Positions 18,043 through 27,333 of a DNA stretch of 64,000 bases are shown piece after piece. The notes beneath the pieces are model-generated. The model saw only the letters and a program-made list of their open reading frames with translations, made no database searches and was not told the origin of the DNA. How positions within the stretch are numbered: position 1 is the stretch's first letter; every line of letters begins with the position of its first letter. A program made the position numbers and the translations under genes. Source of the DNA: Streptantibioticus cattleyicolor NRRL 8057 = DSM 46488 (lineage in GTDB: Bacteria; Actinomycetota; Actinomycetes; Streptomycetales; Streptomycetaceae); NCBI RefSeq assembly GCF_000240165.1, contig NC_017586.1, forward strand, positions 3,038,001-3,102,000, written 5' to 3'.

Positions 18043-18657
18043 ATGGACCCCATCGATCTCGACCACGTCCTGACCGTGCTCGGTGCCGCCGCGTGGAGCC
18101 CGGACGAGCAGTCCCGCGCCCGCGTGGCCGCTGGCCTCGCGCTCACTGTCTACGACGGCCACACCCGCGACCAGGGCACCCCATACCTGGAGCACCCTCT
18201 GGCCGTCGTCAGGCTCCTGCGAACGGAGATCGGCGTCCGGCGCCCCGAGACCCTCATCCTCGCCCTCCTCCATGACGCCTTGGAGGTGGCCCCTGAGTCG
18301 GAGGCACTACTCGTCCATCACCTCGGCGGCCCGTTCACCGCCCGCCTGCGTGCCATGACGGCCGACCACCGCCTCGAACAGCGCCCCAAGTCCGACGGCG
18401 ACGAGACCCGCTGGCGCACCAAGCAAGCCGCGCTCCCGCCCGAGGACCTCCTCGTCCGGCTCGCCGACCGCCTGCACAACCTGCGCGACCTCGCCGCGTC
18501 CCCGAACCTCGACCGGTGCCGACGGTTCCTCCAGACCCTGGGCGATTTCCACCTCCCCCTCGCCGACGCCGCCCGCGACCTCGACCCCCATCTGGAGACC
18601 ATGCACGCGCGCCTGCACGCCGAGTACGTCCACCACATACAGGAGGTACGTCCGTGA
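18043..18657 (+). CDS. HD-domain hydrolase, SpoT/MESH1-like
   Basis: 204 residues from ATG 18043, with GAGGTGA five bases upstream; GTG 18034 overlaps the previous stop. The metal site of RelA/SpoT hydrolases is visible: an EHPLAVVRLL histidine near 50, LLHDALE with His77-Asp78, and RLADRLHNLRDL near 138-149. There is no (p)ppGpp synthetase or TGS domain. Relatives remove pyrophosphate or phosphate from nucleotides. In this operon it may process a nucleotide intermediate made by the MoaA-like enzyme, or lower ppGpp (both inferences). Confidence 0.8.
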   Translation: MDPIDLDHVLTVLGAAAWSPDEQSRARVAAGLALTVYDGHTRDQGTPYLEHPLAVVRLLRTEIGVRRPETLILALLHDALEVAPESEALLVHHLGGPFTARLRAMTADHRLEQRPKSDGDETRWRTKQAALPPEDLLVRLADRLHNLRDLAASPNLDRCRRFLQTLGDFHLPLADAARDLDPHLETMHARLHAEYVHHIQEVRP

Positions 18658-19640
18658 AACGGGTCGTCTACTCGATGGAGCCGGTCGGCCGGACCGGCGG
18701 CCGGGTCTACCTGCGGATGCTCCACGAGGTGACGGCCGACGACGTGGAATGGCGCACCGTCCCGGACCACAAGCGGACCTACCGGGTCCGCCGCTGGCGC
18801 AAGCTCCGCCACCTCGCCCGCCTGGCCCCTTCCATACGGGCGCTGCACGGCACCACCGGCACCTTCGTGTGGGACGACCTCAGCCTGCTGTTGTTCACGC
18901 CCGAGATGCGCGCCCGCACGGTGTTCCTCCTGCACCACTACGAGCCGCTCCAACATGACTCCGCCCCCATCGAGGCCATGCTCTGGGAGCGGCTGTTCCG
19001 CGTTCTGCCGCAGTGCGCCGCCGTCGTGTGCGTCGCCCCGTACTGGGCCGACCAGCTCCGCGCCCGCGGCGTCCGCAACGTACGGGTGATCTACAACGCC
19101 TTCGACATGGCCGAAGTAGAGCAGGCACGCGGTTACGACCGGGCCGAGTGCCGCGCCGAGTTCGGCCTGCCGCCCGACGTGATCGGCGTCTACGCAGGCA
19201 AGGCCGTCCACTGGAAGGGGACCGAGGAGGTCTCGGCAGCCCTGGCCGGCGTTCCCGGGCTGCGGGTGATCACCAGCGGCAGCAACACCATCGGCCTCGA
19301 CAGCGCGCACTACGACGTCGAGCGCGAGCGGTACCTGCGTCTGCTGCGCGCCTGTGACGTCGGCGTCTTCCTCCCACGGATGCGGGAGGGCTGGAGCCGC
19401 TGCGCCGCCGAGGCTTTACTCCTCGGCCTGCCCTGCCTCATCCGCCCGGTGGCCGGCCTAGGCGACCTCGCCGCGCTGGCTCGCCAGCCGGCCCCGGACC
19501 TCCGCCGCCTCCCGGCACAGGTCCGGCAGCGCGCGGCGACACGCCACACCGAGGCCAAGGCCGCGTACGAGGCCCTGGCCCGGTTCGACCTGAACTACTT
19601 CGGCGACGCCTGGGGCAACCTCCTGGCGCAGGTCACCTGA
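18654..19640 (+). CDS. Second glycosyltransferase (GT-B fold), last gene of the operon
   Basis: 328 residues. GTG 18654 overlaps the HD-gene stop (GTGA) and has AGGAGG seven bases upstream. The C-terminal half has GKAVHWKGTEEV and an REGWSRCAAEALLLGLP donor-binding block (an E-x7-E-like pattern); the N-terminal half is shorter than in typical GT4 enzymes. A TTA codon (19416-19418) adds a second bldA-dependent gene. It ends about eight bases before the convergent gltX-like stop, with no hairpin between, so transcription from both sides may collide. Confidence 0.8.
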   Translation: MKRVVYSMEPVGRTGGRVYLRMLHEVTADDVEWRTVPDHKRTYRVRRWRKLRHLARLAPSIRALHGTTGTFVWDDLSLLLFTPEMRARTVFLLHHYEPLQHDSAPIEAMLWERLFRVLPQCAAVVCVAPYWADQLRARGVRNVRVIYNAFDMAEVEQARGYDRAECRAEFGLPPDVIGVYAGKAVHWKGTEEVSAALAGVPGLRVITSGSNTIGLDSAHYDVERERYLRLLRACDVGVFLPRMREGWSRCAAEALLLGLPCLIRPVAGLGDLAALARQPAPDLRRLPAQVRQRAATRHTEAKAAYEALARFDLNYFGDAWGNLLAQVT

Positions 19641-19647
19641 CCAGCGG

Positions 19648-21069
19648 CTAAGCCTGCGCGGCCAGCTTCTTGCTGGCGGCGTCCAGACGGGCCAGCACGC
19701 GGTCCCGGCCGAGCAACTCCATGGACTCGAACAGCGGGAGTCCGATCGTCCGGCCGGTGACCGCGACCCGGATGGGTGCCTGGGCCTTGCCCAGCTTCAG
19801 CCCGTGCTTCTCCCCGACGGCGAGCAGGACGGCCTTCAGGTCGTCCGCCTTCCAGTCCGCGACGTCGGCCAGCTCGGCGCGGGCGTCCGACAGGATGTCG
19901 CCGGCGCCCGCCTTCATCGCCTTGTTCCACGACGCCTCGTCCTCGACCGGCTCGTCGAGGAAAAGGAAGTCCACATAGCTGGTGATCTCGGAAAGCAGCG
20001 CCAGCCGGGTCTGGGCCAGGGAAGCCGCCGCCTCGAAGACGTCCTTGTCGAACGCCTCCGGCCGCCACGGCGCGTACGGGGCGACGAGCCACGGCGCGCA
20101 GGCGGCGGCGAACTGCTCCGGTGACAGGGCGCGGATGTACTCGCCGTTGAACGCCGTCAGCTTCTTCACGTCGAAGAAGGCCGGCGCGGTGTTGACGTCC
20201 TCGATCCGGAAGAGCTGTTCCAGCTCCTCGTACGGCCTGATCTCCCGGTCGTCACCCGGGCCCCAGCCGAGCAGCATGAGGTAGTTCACCATCGCCTCGG
20301 GCAGGAAACCCTCGGCGAGGTAGTCCTCCAGCGCCACCTTGTCCCGGCGCTTGGACAGCTTCTGCCGCTTCTCGTTCACGATCACCGGCAGATGCGCCCA
20401 CACGGGCGGCTTGGCACCGAGCGCCTCCCACAGCAGCTGCTGCTTCGGCGTGTTCGACAGGTGCTCCTCGCCCCGGATGACCTGCGTGATTCCCTCATCC
20501 AGGTCATCCACGACGTTGGCGATCAGAAAGACCGGGGACCCGTCGCCACGGGCGATCACGAAGTCCTCGATCGCGCTGTTCGGGAACGCCGGCTCCCCGC
20601 GGACCAGGTCGACCACGACGGTCTCCCCCTCGTCCGGCGTCCGGAACCGCAGCGCCCGCCCCTCCTCGAAGGCCAGCCCCCGGTCCCGGCAGAACCCGTC
20701 GTACCCGAGGTGCTCCGAGCCCGTGCGCTCCTTCAGCTGCTCCCGGGTGCAGTCGCAGTAGTACGCCCGGCCGGCCGCGAAGAGCTGCTGAGCCGCTTCC
20801 CGGTGCCGGTCGGCGTTGTGCGACTGGAAGTACGGCCCCTCGAAGGCCGAGTCCTCGCCATGGATGCCGATCGCCGCGAGCGCGCTGATGATGCCCTCGG
20901 TCCACTCCGGCTTGTTCCGGGCCGCGTCGGTGTCCTCGATCCGCAGGACGAACCTGCCGCCGGACTGTCGCGCCACCGCCCAGTTGTAGAGAGCGGACCG
21001 TGCACCACCGACATGGAACATGCCGGTCGGGGACGGGGCGAAACGAACGCGAACCGGGGCAGTAGACAT
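19648..21069 (-). CDS. gltX: Glutamyl-tRNA synthetase, probably an extra copy
   Basis: 473 residues from ATG 21069. The class I signatures are clear: [10 protein letters not shown] (the HIGH motif) at residues 13-22 and KLSKR (KMSKS) near 247. It charges tRNA-Glu with glutamate. The C-terminal half ([26 protein letters not shown]) looks like ordinary Streptomyces GltX, while the N-terminal catalytic half looks divergent compared with what I remember of the housekeeping enzyme, which suggests a second copy. Lying between a biosynthetic operon and an atypical AspRS, it may protect against a product acting on glutamate charging. The longer open frame to 22833 is not coding. Confidence 0.88.
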   Translation of the reverse strand: MSTAPVRVRFAPSPTGMFHVGGARSALYNWAVARQSGGRFVLRIEDTDAARNKPEWTEGIISALAAIGIHGEDSAFEGPYFQSHNADRHREAAQQLFAAGRAYYCDCTREQLKERTGSEHLGYDGFCRDRGLAFEEGRALRFRTPDEGETVVVDLVRGEPAFPNSAIEDFVIARGDGSPVFLIANVVDDLDEGITQVIRGEEHLSNTPKQQLLWEALGAKPPVWAHLPVIVNEKRQKLSKRRDKVALEDYLAEGFLPEAMVNYLMLLGWGPGDDREIRPYEELEQLFRIEDVNTAPAFFDVKKLTAFNGEYIRALSPEQFAAACAPWLVAPYAPWRPEAFDKDVFEAAASLAQTRLALLSEITSYVDFLFLDEPVEDEASWNKAMKAGAGDILSDARAELADVADWKADDLKAVLLAVGEKHGLKLGKAQAPIRVAVTGRTIGLPLFESMELLGRDRVLARLDAASKKLAAQA

Positions 21070-21322
21070 GCGCTCCAGGGTACCGACGCCGGACCTACGC
21101 CTCGGACCACTCGCCCTACCTCCGCACCGACGTTTTTCGGCCGACCCGTACTCCCCCTCGCCTGTCCCCTTCCACTGCAGGTGCGTGCCCCTGCCTCGGC
21201 TGACCGCTCGCCACAGCTCCAGCCGACCTCGACGGCAGCCACCCGGACACGCTCCACGCTCGCACGGATATGCGACGCGACGCCGGATACAAAGCCCCGC
21301 GACGCTGCCCTCGCATTCTCGA

Positions 21323-21352
21323 TTGCGGACGCGATCGCGCCGTTCGTATCCT
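21323..21352 (+). promoter_or_regulatory. Candidate promoter of the aspS T-box leader
   Basis: TTGCGG (21323-21328) and TATCCT (21347-21352), separated by 18 bases, resemble a housekeeping promoter. Transcription would start near 21359, just before the first helix of the T-box leader, which supports both calls. Confidence 0.5.
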
Positions 21353-21359
21353 TCCGGGC

Positions 21360-21630
21360 AACGCGTTGACGGAGACGAGTAGCCAGGGACCACGCGAGCA
21401 GAGAGAGCCGCCGGCATCTGGGAAGGCGGTCTCGCGCCCCGAGGCGAAGACCCTCCCGAGCGCGGGGAGGAACGGCCCCCTCTTATGGCCCAATGCCCCG
21501 CCGGCCGGCCCCCGTCACCGGGCCAGAACGAGGCCGCCACTTGGTGGCGGTGAAAGTGCGGTGGTACCGCGAGTTGCCCTTCTCGCCCGCACTCCCAAGG
21601 GATCATGACGATGTCCTTCGGAGGACCGCA
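21360..21630 (+). promoter_or_regulatory. T-box riboswitch leader of the aspS-like gene
   Basis: The T-box core AAAGTGCGGTGGTACCGCG lies at 21553-21571. It folds as a canonical antiterminator: helix GUGCGG (21556-21561)/CCGCAC (21587-21592), a 7-nt bulge UGGUACC (21562-21568), then helix GCGAG (21569-21573)/CUCGC (21582-21586). Upstream, about 21366-21460 resembles Stem I, with an AGTA motif, an AGAGAG distal bulge and CGCGAG/CTCGCG pairing. GAAGACC at 21446-21452 offers a specifier codon GAC (Asp) at 21449-21451. Downstream, the ribosome site GGAGG (21620-21624) is inside a hairpin (21613-21626), and ACCGCA (21625-21630) can also pair with UGCGGU of the T-box. No T-tract terminator is present, so control is probably translational. 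Confidence 0.8.
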
Positions 21631-22941
21631 ATGATCCAAAGCCGCGTACACGTCTCCGACCTGCGAGAACACGTCGGTCGTACCGTCACCGTCTTCGGCT
21701 GGGTGAACACCCTGCGCCTGCAGAGCAAGATGCAATTCGTCGTCGTACGCGACGGAACCGGCATGGTGCAGGTGACCCACGAGCGTGACAACGGGCCGCT
21801 GGAGGCCCGGCTCCAAGCTCTCACTCCCGAATCCGCCGTCAAGATCACCGGACGGGTCGTGGACGCCGCCCAGGTCAAGCTCGGCGGCCTGGAGATCGTT
21901 CCGGAGGCCGTCGAGGTCCTGAACCCGGCCGCCACCCCGCTGCCGATCGACGAGCAGACGGGGATCGAGCACCGGCTGGACTGGCGTTTCCTGGACGTGC
22001 GCCGCCGTCCCGCCGCCCAGCTGATTTTCGCCGTGCAGACCACCCTGGAACAGGGGATGCGCGAGTACGCCTACGCGCAGGGCGCCACGGAGATGCACAC
22101 CCCCAAGCTCATGGGCACCGCCTCGGAGTCCGGAGCGGAGGTCTTCGAACTCGGCTACTTCGGCCGCAGCGCCTACCTGGCCCAGTCGCCCCAGTTCTAC
22201 AAACAGATGGCGATCTCGGCCGGCATCGAGAAGGTCTTCGAGATCGGCCCCGTCTTCCGCGCCGAGCCGTCGTTCACCTCCCGGCACGCCACCGAGTTCA
22301 CCGGCGTCGACGTCGAGCTGGCCTGGATCGACGGCGTCGAGGACGTCATGGCGTTCGAGGAGCAGATGCTCACCCACGCCATCGCCAAGGTCGCCGACGC
22401 CCACGGCGAGGCCGTCCGCGAGCGGTTCGGTGTGGAGATCACGGTCCCCACGACGCCCTTCCCCCGCATCACCATGGCCGAGGCGCACGAGATCCTGCGC
22501 AAGGGCGGCTGGCACCAGGAGGGGATCAAGGAGGACCTGGACCCGGAGGGTGAGCGGAGTATCAGCGCCCAAATCCGGCAGGCCGCCGGCCACGAGTTCG
22601 TGTTCGTCACGCACTACCCGGTGGGCATCCGGCCCTTCTACCACATGCGGCCGGCCGACGACCCAAGCGTGACCCTGAGTTTCGACCTGCTCTGGAAAGG
22701 GCTGGAGATCACCACCGGCGCCCAGCGCGAGCACCGCTACGACGTGTTGCTGAAGCAGGCCGCCGAGAAGGGCATGAGCCCGGAGCCGATGCAGGACTAC
22801 CTGAACGCGTTCCGGTACGGGTGCCCGCCGCACGGCGGCCTGGGCATGGGCCTCGGACGCGTACTGATGGTCATGCTCGGCCTGGAGTCGATCCGCGAGG
22901 TCACCTTCCTCTTCCGCGGACCGAACCGGCTCACCCCATAG
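21631..22941 (+). CDS. aspS: Archaeal-type aspartyl-tRNA synthetase (AspRS2-like)
   Basis: 436 residues from ATG 21631, six bases after GGAGG. It has an N-terminal OB-fold anticodon domain ([20 protein letters not shown]), class II motif 2 [15 protein letters not shown] near 209 and motif 3 [14 protein letters not shown] near 403. The length and the lack of the GAD insertion domain mark it as archaeal/non-discriminating-type rather than the ~590-residue bacterial enzyme, so it is probably not the main AspRS. It would charge tRNA-Asp and perhaps tRNA-Asn. The T-box leader suggests it is raised when charged tRNA runs low, as expected for an inducible resistant synthetase. Confidence 0.88.
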   Translation: MIQSRVHVSDLREHVGRTVTVFGWVNTLRLQSKMQFVVVRDGTGMVQVTHERDNGPLEARLQALTPESAVKITGRVVDAAQVKLGGLEIVPEAVEVLNPAATPLPIDEQTGIEHRLDWRFLDVRRRPAAQLIFAVQTTLEQGMREYAYAQGATEMHTPKLMGTASESGAEVFELGYFGRSAYLAQSPQFYKQMAISAGIEKVFEIGPVFRAEPSFTSRHATEFTGVDVELAWIDGVEDVMAFEEQMLTHAIAKVADAHGEAVRERFGVEITVPTTPFPRITMAEAHEILRKGGWHQEGIKEDLDPEGERSISAQIRQAAGHEFVFVTHYPVGIRPFYHMRPADDPSVTLSFDLLWKGLEITTGAQREHRYDVLLKQAAEKGMSPEPMQDYLNAFRYGCPPHGGLGMGLGRVLMVMLGLESIREVTFLFRGPNRLTP

Positions 22942-23008
22942 CCGACAGCTGCACTCTGACCACCTGCGATGTTCCGCCCAGTGCCTCGTCTGCTGAAAGC
23001 ATGGACGG

Positions 23009-23632
23009 GTGAGTGTTCATGAACTGGGGCGCTGGGTGCCGGCTCGCCCGGAAGACCTGGCCGCGATGTTCGCCGAAGCCGACTTCCCGTGGTGGATCGC
23101 CGGCGGGTACGCGATCGAACTCGCCGTCGGTCGCGAGCTACGCCCGCACGGCGATCTCGACGTCTTGGTCCTCCGCCGCGACCAAGCGCTCGTGCGAGAC
23201 CTGCTGAACGACTGGGATATGCACGTTGCGGACCCGCCTGGCGCGGGGCACCTGCGTCCCTGGCGTCCGGGAGAGACACTTGAGGCGCCCCTCCACGACA
23301 TCTGGTGCAGACGCACACGTGAGGCACCCTGGTCAGTGCAACTCATGCTGGACGAGGCCGAGGGCGCGCAGTGGGTCTCGCGGCGCAACCCAGCGGTCCG
23401 ACTTCCGCTCGGCCGAGTGGGGCGGAGGAGTCCAACCGGAATCCCATACCTTGCGCCCGAGGTGCAGCTCTTCTACAAGACGAAGGCCACACGGGCCAAG
23501 GACGAGACTGACTTCGAAGCGGTATTGCCGCTTCTGGACGAGTCGCAACGTGTCTGGCTAGCGGATTCGATCGCGGCGACCGCCCCAGACCATCCCTGGC
23601 GGAAACGTCTTTTGTCCGCGGCCCGAACCTGA
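23009..23632 (+). CDS. Nucleotidyltransferase-domain protein (aminoglycoside adenylyltransferase-like)
   Basis: 207 residues from GTG 23009. [20 protein letters not shown] at residues 31-50 gives the G-G/S motif followed by D-x-D, typical of the AadB/LinB-like nucleotidyltransferase group; the rest of the domain ([32 protein letters not shown]) also fits this group, where the late K and D residues are conserved. These proteins adenylylate aminoglycosides or lincosamides, but many genomic homologues have no known substrate. Resistance is possible, not shown. Confidence 0.75.
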   Translation: MSVHELGRWVPARPEDLAAMFAEADFPWWIAGGYAIELAVGRELRPHGDLDVLVLRRDQALVRDLLNDWDMHVADPPGAGHLRPWRPGETLEAPLHDIWCRRTREAPWSVQLMLDEAEGAQWVSRRNPAVRLPLGRVGRRSPTGIPYLAPEVQLFYKTKATRAKDETDFEAVLPLLDESQRVWLADSIAATAPDHPWRKRLLSAART

Positions 23633-23702
23633 GAGGCCAGCCGTCTTGAGCCGATGCCTCGACTGCCTGAGCCGGGCTCGCTCCGCTGCTACGGTCGCCG
23701 GT

Positions 23703-24560
23703 ATGGCGCTCTCGGGTCCCGCAACACAGCCAGTTGATCTACGGGTGGAGCCGGTCGACGAGGTTCTTGATCGGGTTGAGCGGTGTCTCCAGGGGTCCCT
23801 GCTCCCGGATTCGGTGATCCGCAAGCGTCGGACCGTCGGGGCTCGGACAGACCGTGATACGTGGGTCCGGGTGGAGCGGCGCGTACTCGCCAAGATCCCA
23901 GAACAGGGGTGGAACGGCACAGAGTGTGCCGCACGTCTCGAAGGCGTCGCCCAGCCCGAATGGCACGGATGTATGGTCTGGCGAGCGGGAGACAGCTCGG
24001 CGATGTGGCGGGCGGACGAGACCGAGCTCCTGCCGAGCCCTCCTGTCGGCACCGCTGTGCTGAGCGAGGCTCCGAAGCTTCCGAACGAGTGGTGGAGGGG
24101 GTTGAACGCCACATTGGACGCGCTGGCGTCGCAGCCCACGAGGCGGATCGCCACGCCGGACACCGCCACTATCACCCAGGAGCTCGTCACTGAGTCCATC
24201 CGCAGTGTTTTCCCTGGGGACTTCGACACGACCGTCGAGCGGTGGGTGTCAGCTCACGCGGACCTGAACTGGGCCAATATCACCGCACCGGTGTTCAGTC
24301 TCTTCGACTGGGAGGACTGGGGCAGCGCGCCGCTGGGGCTGGACAGCGCGACATTGTGGGCGAGTTCCCTTGCGATCCCAGCCTTGGCTGATCGCGTGCG
24401 ACGGGAGCGCCGGCGCGACTTCGAGACTCGGGACGGCAAGCTGATGACGCTGTTCGTTTGCTCAAGGCTTCTTGGTCCGTACGCGCACCCTGAGGATCCC
24501 CGGCTTCGGCCAGCAGGACGCATGGCCAAGGAGGTCATCAAGCAGCTCCAGGCCGGGTGA
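23703..24560 (+). CDS. Aminoglycoside-phosphotransferase-like kinase fold protein
   Basis: 285 residues from ATG 23703 (ribosome site weak; TTG 23646 is an upstream alternative). HADLNWANI near residue 187 is the H-x-D-x4-N catalytic loop, and LFDWEDWG just after it supplies the metal-binding Asp, as in APH/choline-kinase folds. The N-terminal lobe is divergent. It follows the nucleotidyltransferase in the same direction after about 70 bp, so the two may act as a small resistance or modification pair. Substrate unknown. Confidence 0.7.
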   Translation: MALSGPATQPVDLRVEPVDEVLDRVERCLQGSLLPDSVIRKRRTVGARTDRDTWVRVERRVLAKIPEQGWNGTECAARLEGVAQPEWHGCMVWRAGDSSAMWRADETELLPSPPVGTAVLSEAPKLPNEWWRGLNATLDALASQPTRRIATPDTATITQELVTESIRSVFPGDFDTTVERWVSAHADLNWANITAPVFSLFDWEDWGSAPLGLDSATLWASSLAIPALADRVRRERRRDFETRDGKLMTLFVCSRLLGPYAHPEDPRLRPAGRMAKEVIKQLQAG

Positions 24561-24648
24561 TCGCGAGAGGTAGCTCTGCACGCCAAAGCCGGGGCATGTT
24601 CGACGGATGCTACTCAAGATCGAAAGCCGCCGATGCGGCAACAGCTAC

Positions 24649-25338
24649 CTACCTGCGAGGGGACTGCCGCTCCACCTGCCTCAGTATGCGGCTGGCCAAG
24701 TCCATGAAGTTCGTGATCGACGGCGCTTCCACGATCAACAACCGTCCGTGGCTGCTGCCGTCGTCGAAACCGCATCCTGTGTCGCGGACCAACGGTGTCA
24801 GCCAGTGGACGGTCGGGCGCTCCGCTGCGAAGTAGACAACCGGCCGCGGAGACCATGACTGATCGGACAGGTGGCTCCGGCAGCTTGCTGCAGTGAAGCA
24901 GCCAATCGATGTAAGGGCATACGAGAGGCCCGCCACGCCGAGTTCAAGGGAGCCGAGAAGTGGTTCGGCGGTATAGCCGTCCCCGACGAGTTCGACGATC
25001 TCACTCTCGGGATGCTCGGCGACAAAGCCTGCTGGCAGGCTGTCCGGGTCGTTTGACTCCAACGCGTTGGCGATTGCCTCGAAGTCAACGTGGGTCAGCG
25101 CGGCACGGTCGACCAGGTTGGAGAGGTGTTGCTCCTCCTTGACCATGGCGACGGCTTCCTCGTGGCTCACATCGCCGATGTCCCACACTCCCCGAAAGAA
25201 CCCGTATCCCTCTTCATCGATCTCGTCCTCAGGTGGCAGACCTAACGCCACATTGGCAGGAAGGCTGGGGTCAACCTCTATGTCCACGACCGGAATCACG
25301 GGCGGCTCCAAGTAGTTGTCAGCGACCTTCTGCCCCAC
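24649..25338 (-). CDS. Hypothetical protein
   Basis: 229 residues, acidic and soluble. A short GCFTAASCRSH segment near residue 145 has two cysteines and a histidine, and VYFAAERPTVHWLTPLV follows; I do not recognise the family. Codon use is plausible for a real gene and overlapping frames are poor. It is convergent with the kinase-like gene at 23703-24560 and faces away from the defence operon. It could be a cargo gene, an immunity protein or unrelated. Confidence 0.5.
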   Translation of the reverse strand: MGQKVADNYLEPPVIPVVDIEVDPSLPANVALGLPPEDEIDEEGYGFFRGVWDIGDVSHEEAVAMVKEEQHLSNLVDRAALTHVDFEAIANALESNDPDSLPAGFVAEHPESEIVELVGDGYTAEPLLGSLELGVAGLSYALTSIGCFTAASCRSHLSDQSWSPRPVVYFAAERPTVHWLTPLVRDTGCGFDDGSSHGRLLIVEAPSITNFMDLASRILRQVERQSPRR

Positions 25339-25794
25339 CGTAACCCTGCCCTTGGCCCATTCACATCAGTCGCTTGCACGCCTGGTTGCGCTGACGATTG
25401 CCATCGCCGCTCTCGTCTCGTTCCGGTCTGGCCCCATGGCACAGGTATCCGGCGGGCCGCCGAGGCGCGGGTCTAGAACACAGCCCGAACGCGCTCTGTA
25501 CTTCCGAGCGATGGCCGGGTCGCGCGAGTAGCTGAAGCGGACGCGCAGCCAGCCTCGGGGCGCCTGCACCATGTCGCTCGCAAGCTGCAAGCACAACGGC
25601 TGCTCCTGGCTGCGGACATACGGAGGTCCTGTTCCTCCGTGCCAGTACCATTAGCGGCGGGTGGGGGGAGCCCTGCGTGACCGGCCTGGCAGGCGTGTTC
25701 CAGTCGCGGTCTCTGTCCGCCTGGTGCCTCTGGCTCTCCGGGACAGCTGTGCACCGACCGAGGGTCCCGGGGAGAAGTGGGACTGGGACCACAC
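25339..25794. other. 456-bp divergent intergenic region upstream of the defence operon
   Basis: No supported gene. It separates the reverse hypothetical gene from the start of the MutL-like gene and should contain promoters for both. Several short open frames cross it but lack a ribosome site and codon bias. I see no clear hairpin or repeat. Confidence 0.5.
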
Positions 25795-27270
25795 ATGACG
25801 TACGACATCGCAGCTCCCGAGCCCGCCGGGATGGTCGCCTCGCTGAGCTCGCTGGGCTACTCGTTGCCGGCAGCGATTGCCGATCTCGTCGACAACAGCA
25901 TCTCCGCGAAGGCACAGAACATCGACGTCGAGTTCGCCTGGGCCGGAAGCGACTCCTGGATCGCGGTCGTGGACGATGGCGACGGCATGAGCCAGGAGGA
26001 ACTCGTCACGGCCATGACCGTGGCGGCGCGAGGACCGGCAACGCCTCGCTCGCCCACTGATCTGGGGCGGTTCGGGGTCGGTCTGAAGTCCGCGTCGTTC
26101 TCCCAGGCGCGACAGCTCACCGTGGCGACAGCCTGCGACGGCCAGTGGCACACGCGCACGTGGGACCTCGACGTGGTCGAGAAGTACGGCGAGTGGCGGT
26201 TGCTCCACGGGGCCGACGACGACACCGCCGCCATTCTCCAGAGAGTCCGGCCTTGCGGCGGCCATGGCACGGTGGTGCTGTGGCGTCGGCTCAACGGCTA
26301 TCACACCACCGCTGTCACCGAGGACGACGAGCGCACGCAGAAGCAGTTCTACGCCGAGGCGACACGCACCGAGGCGCATCTCGGCATGGTCTTCGCACGG
26401 TTCCTCGTGGGAACCCGGCGACGCGCTCTAAGGGTTTCAGGAACCGCCGTACAGCCCTGGGACCCCTTCATGACTGCTCATCCCTCGGTCCAGCGGCTGC
26501 CTGCCGAGGAACTTCCCCTGGGTAACGGATCGGTGAGGGTCGAAGCGTTCGTCCTCCCGAGCGCCCACCGCCTGACTCCTGATGAGTTCAGCCATGCGGC
26601 AGGACCGCAGGGATGGCTTGATCAACAGGGCTTCTACGTGTACCGGCGCAACCGTCTGATTCTTGCGGGGGACTGGTTGGGGCAGCGCGGGATGCGTCGC
26701 GAGGAGAAGTACAACCTCGCTCGCATCTCTGTCGACATCCCGGCTGGATCAGACGCCGAGTGGGGAGTAGACGTGCGAAAGTCCAGCGTCGTCCCGCCTG
26801 TCAGTCTACGACCCCACCTTCATCGCATCGCACGTCAGGCCCGCACGAGGGCCGCAGAGGTGCTGCGACACCGCGGCCAGGTCGCCGCACGTACACACGG
26901 CGATCCCCTGGTGTACGTCTGGAACGTACGTCGTGCCGACGGCCGGCTCACCTGCCGGATCAACCGCAGTCATCCACTGGTCCAGGCCACGCTGAGGCAG
27001 GGAGGCGCGAACCCCGCTGACGTCCGTGCTCTGATCCGTCTCCTGGAGGAGACGGTACCCGTCGCCACACTCCGTGTGATGCACGAGACCGACACCAGCG
27101 ACGATCCCGATCCCTTCGGCGGGGCGGGTCCCGCTGACGAGACTGCGACCGAGGTCGCACAGCGCATCTACGAGTCCCTTGTCTCAGGTGGCCGTTCGCC
27201 TGCTGCAGCGCGCGAACGGCTGCGCACCATGTCTCCCTTCGACCAGCTACAGGGGTTCTGGAGTACCTGA
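25795..27270 (+). CDS. MutL-like GHKL ATPase of an MZA-type defence operon
   Basis: 491 residues from ATG 25795 (GTG 25777 in frame). The N-terminal GHKL ATPase has the N-box IADLVDNSIS at about 27-36, G1 VVDDGDGMS at about 58-66 and G2 LGRFGVGLKSASF at about 90-102. It lacks MutL's C-terminal endonuclease motif; instead there is a YVYRRNRLILAG segment seen in MORC/MutL-like defence ATPases. The next genes are Z1, PD-(D/E)XK and AIPR, the published order of MZA (MutL, Z1, DUF, AIPR) anti-phage systems. It probably senses or clamps DNA in an ATP-dependent way. Confidence 0.85.
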   Translation: MTYDIAAPEPAGMVASLSSLGYSLPAAIADLVDNSISAKAQNIDVEFAWAGSDSWIAVVDDGDGMSQEELVTAMTVAARGPATPRSPTDLGRFGVGLKSASFSQARQLTVATACDGQWHTRTWDLDVVEKYGEWRLLHGADDDTAAILQRVRPCGGHGTVVLWRRLNGYHTTAVTEDDERTQKQFYAEATRTEAHLGMVFARFLVGTRRRALRVSGTAVQPWDPFMTAHPSVQRLPAEELPLGNGSVRVEAFVLPSAHRLTPDEFSHAAGPQGWLDQQGFYVYRRNRLILAGDWLGQRGMRREEKYNLARISVDIPAGSDAEWGVDVRKSSVVPPVSLRPHLHRIARQARTRAAEVLRHRGQVAARTHGDPLVYVWNVRRADGRLTCRINRSHPLVQATLRQGGANPADVRALIRLLEETVPVATLRVMHETDTSDDPDPFGGAGPADETATEVAQRIYESLVSGGRSPAAARERLRTMSPFDQLQGFWST

Positions 27271-27333
27271 GCCTGTTGTCGGTGGTCCCCCATACTCTGC
27301 TCCATACCGTCTCAGACCAGTTGGAGGTTCCCC

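Noticed and set aside
10959-19640. A RiPP precursor peptide hidden in the radical SAM operon
   Set aside because: The genes abut or overlap and no short frame with a ribosome site fits in any gap.
21070-22833. Reverse-strand extension of the gltX frame into a 1,061-residue protein
   Set aside because: The typical GltX start is at 21069; the upstream part is antisense to aspS, low-complexity and without a family.
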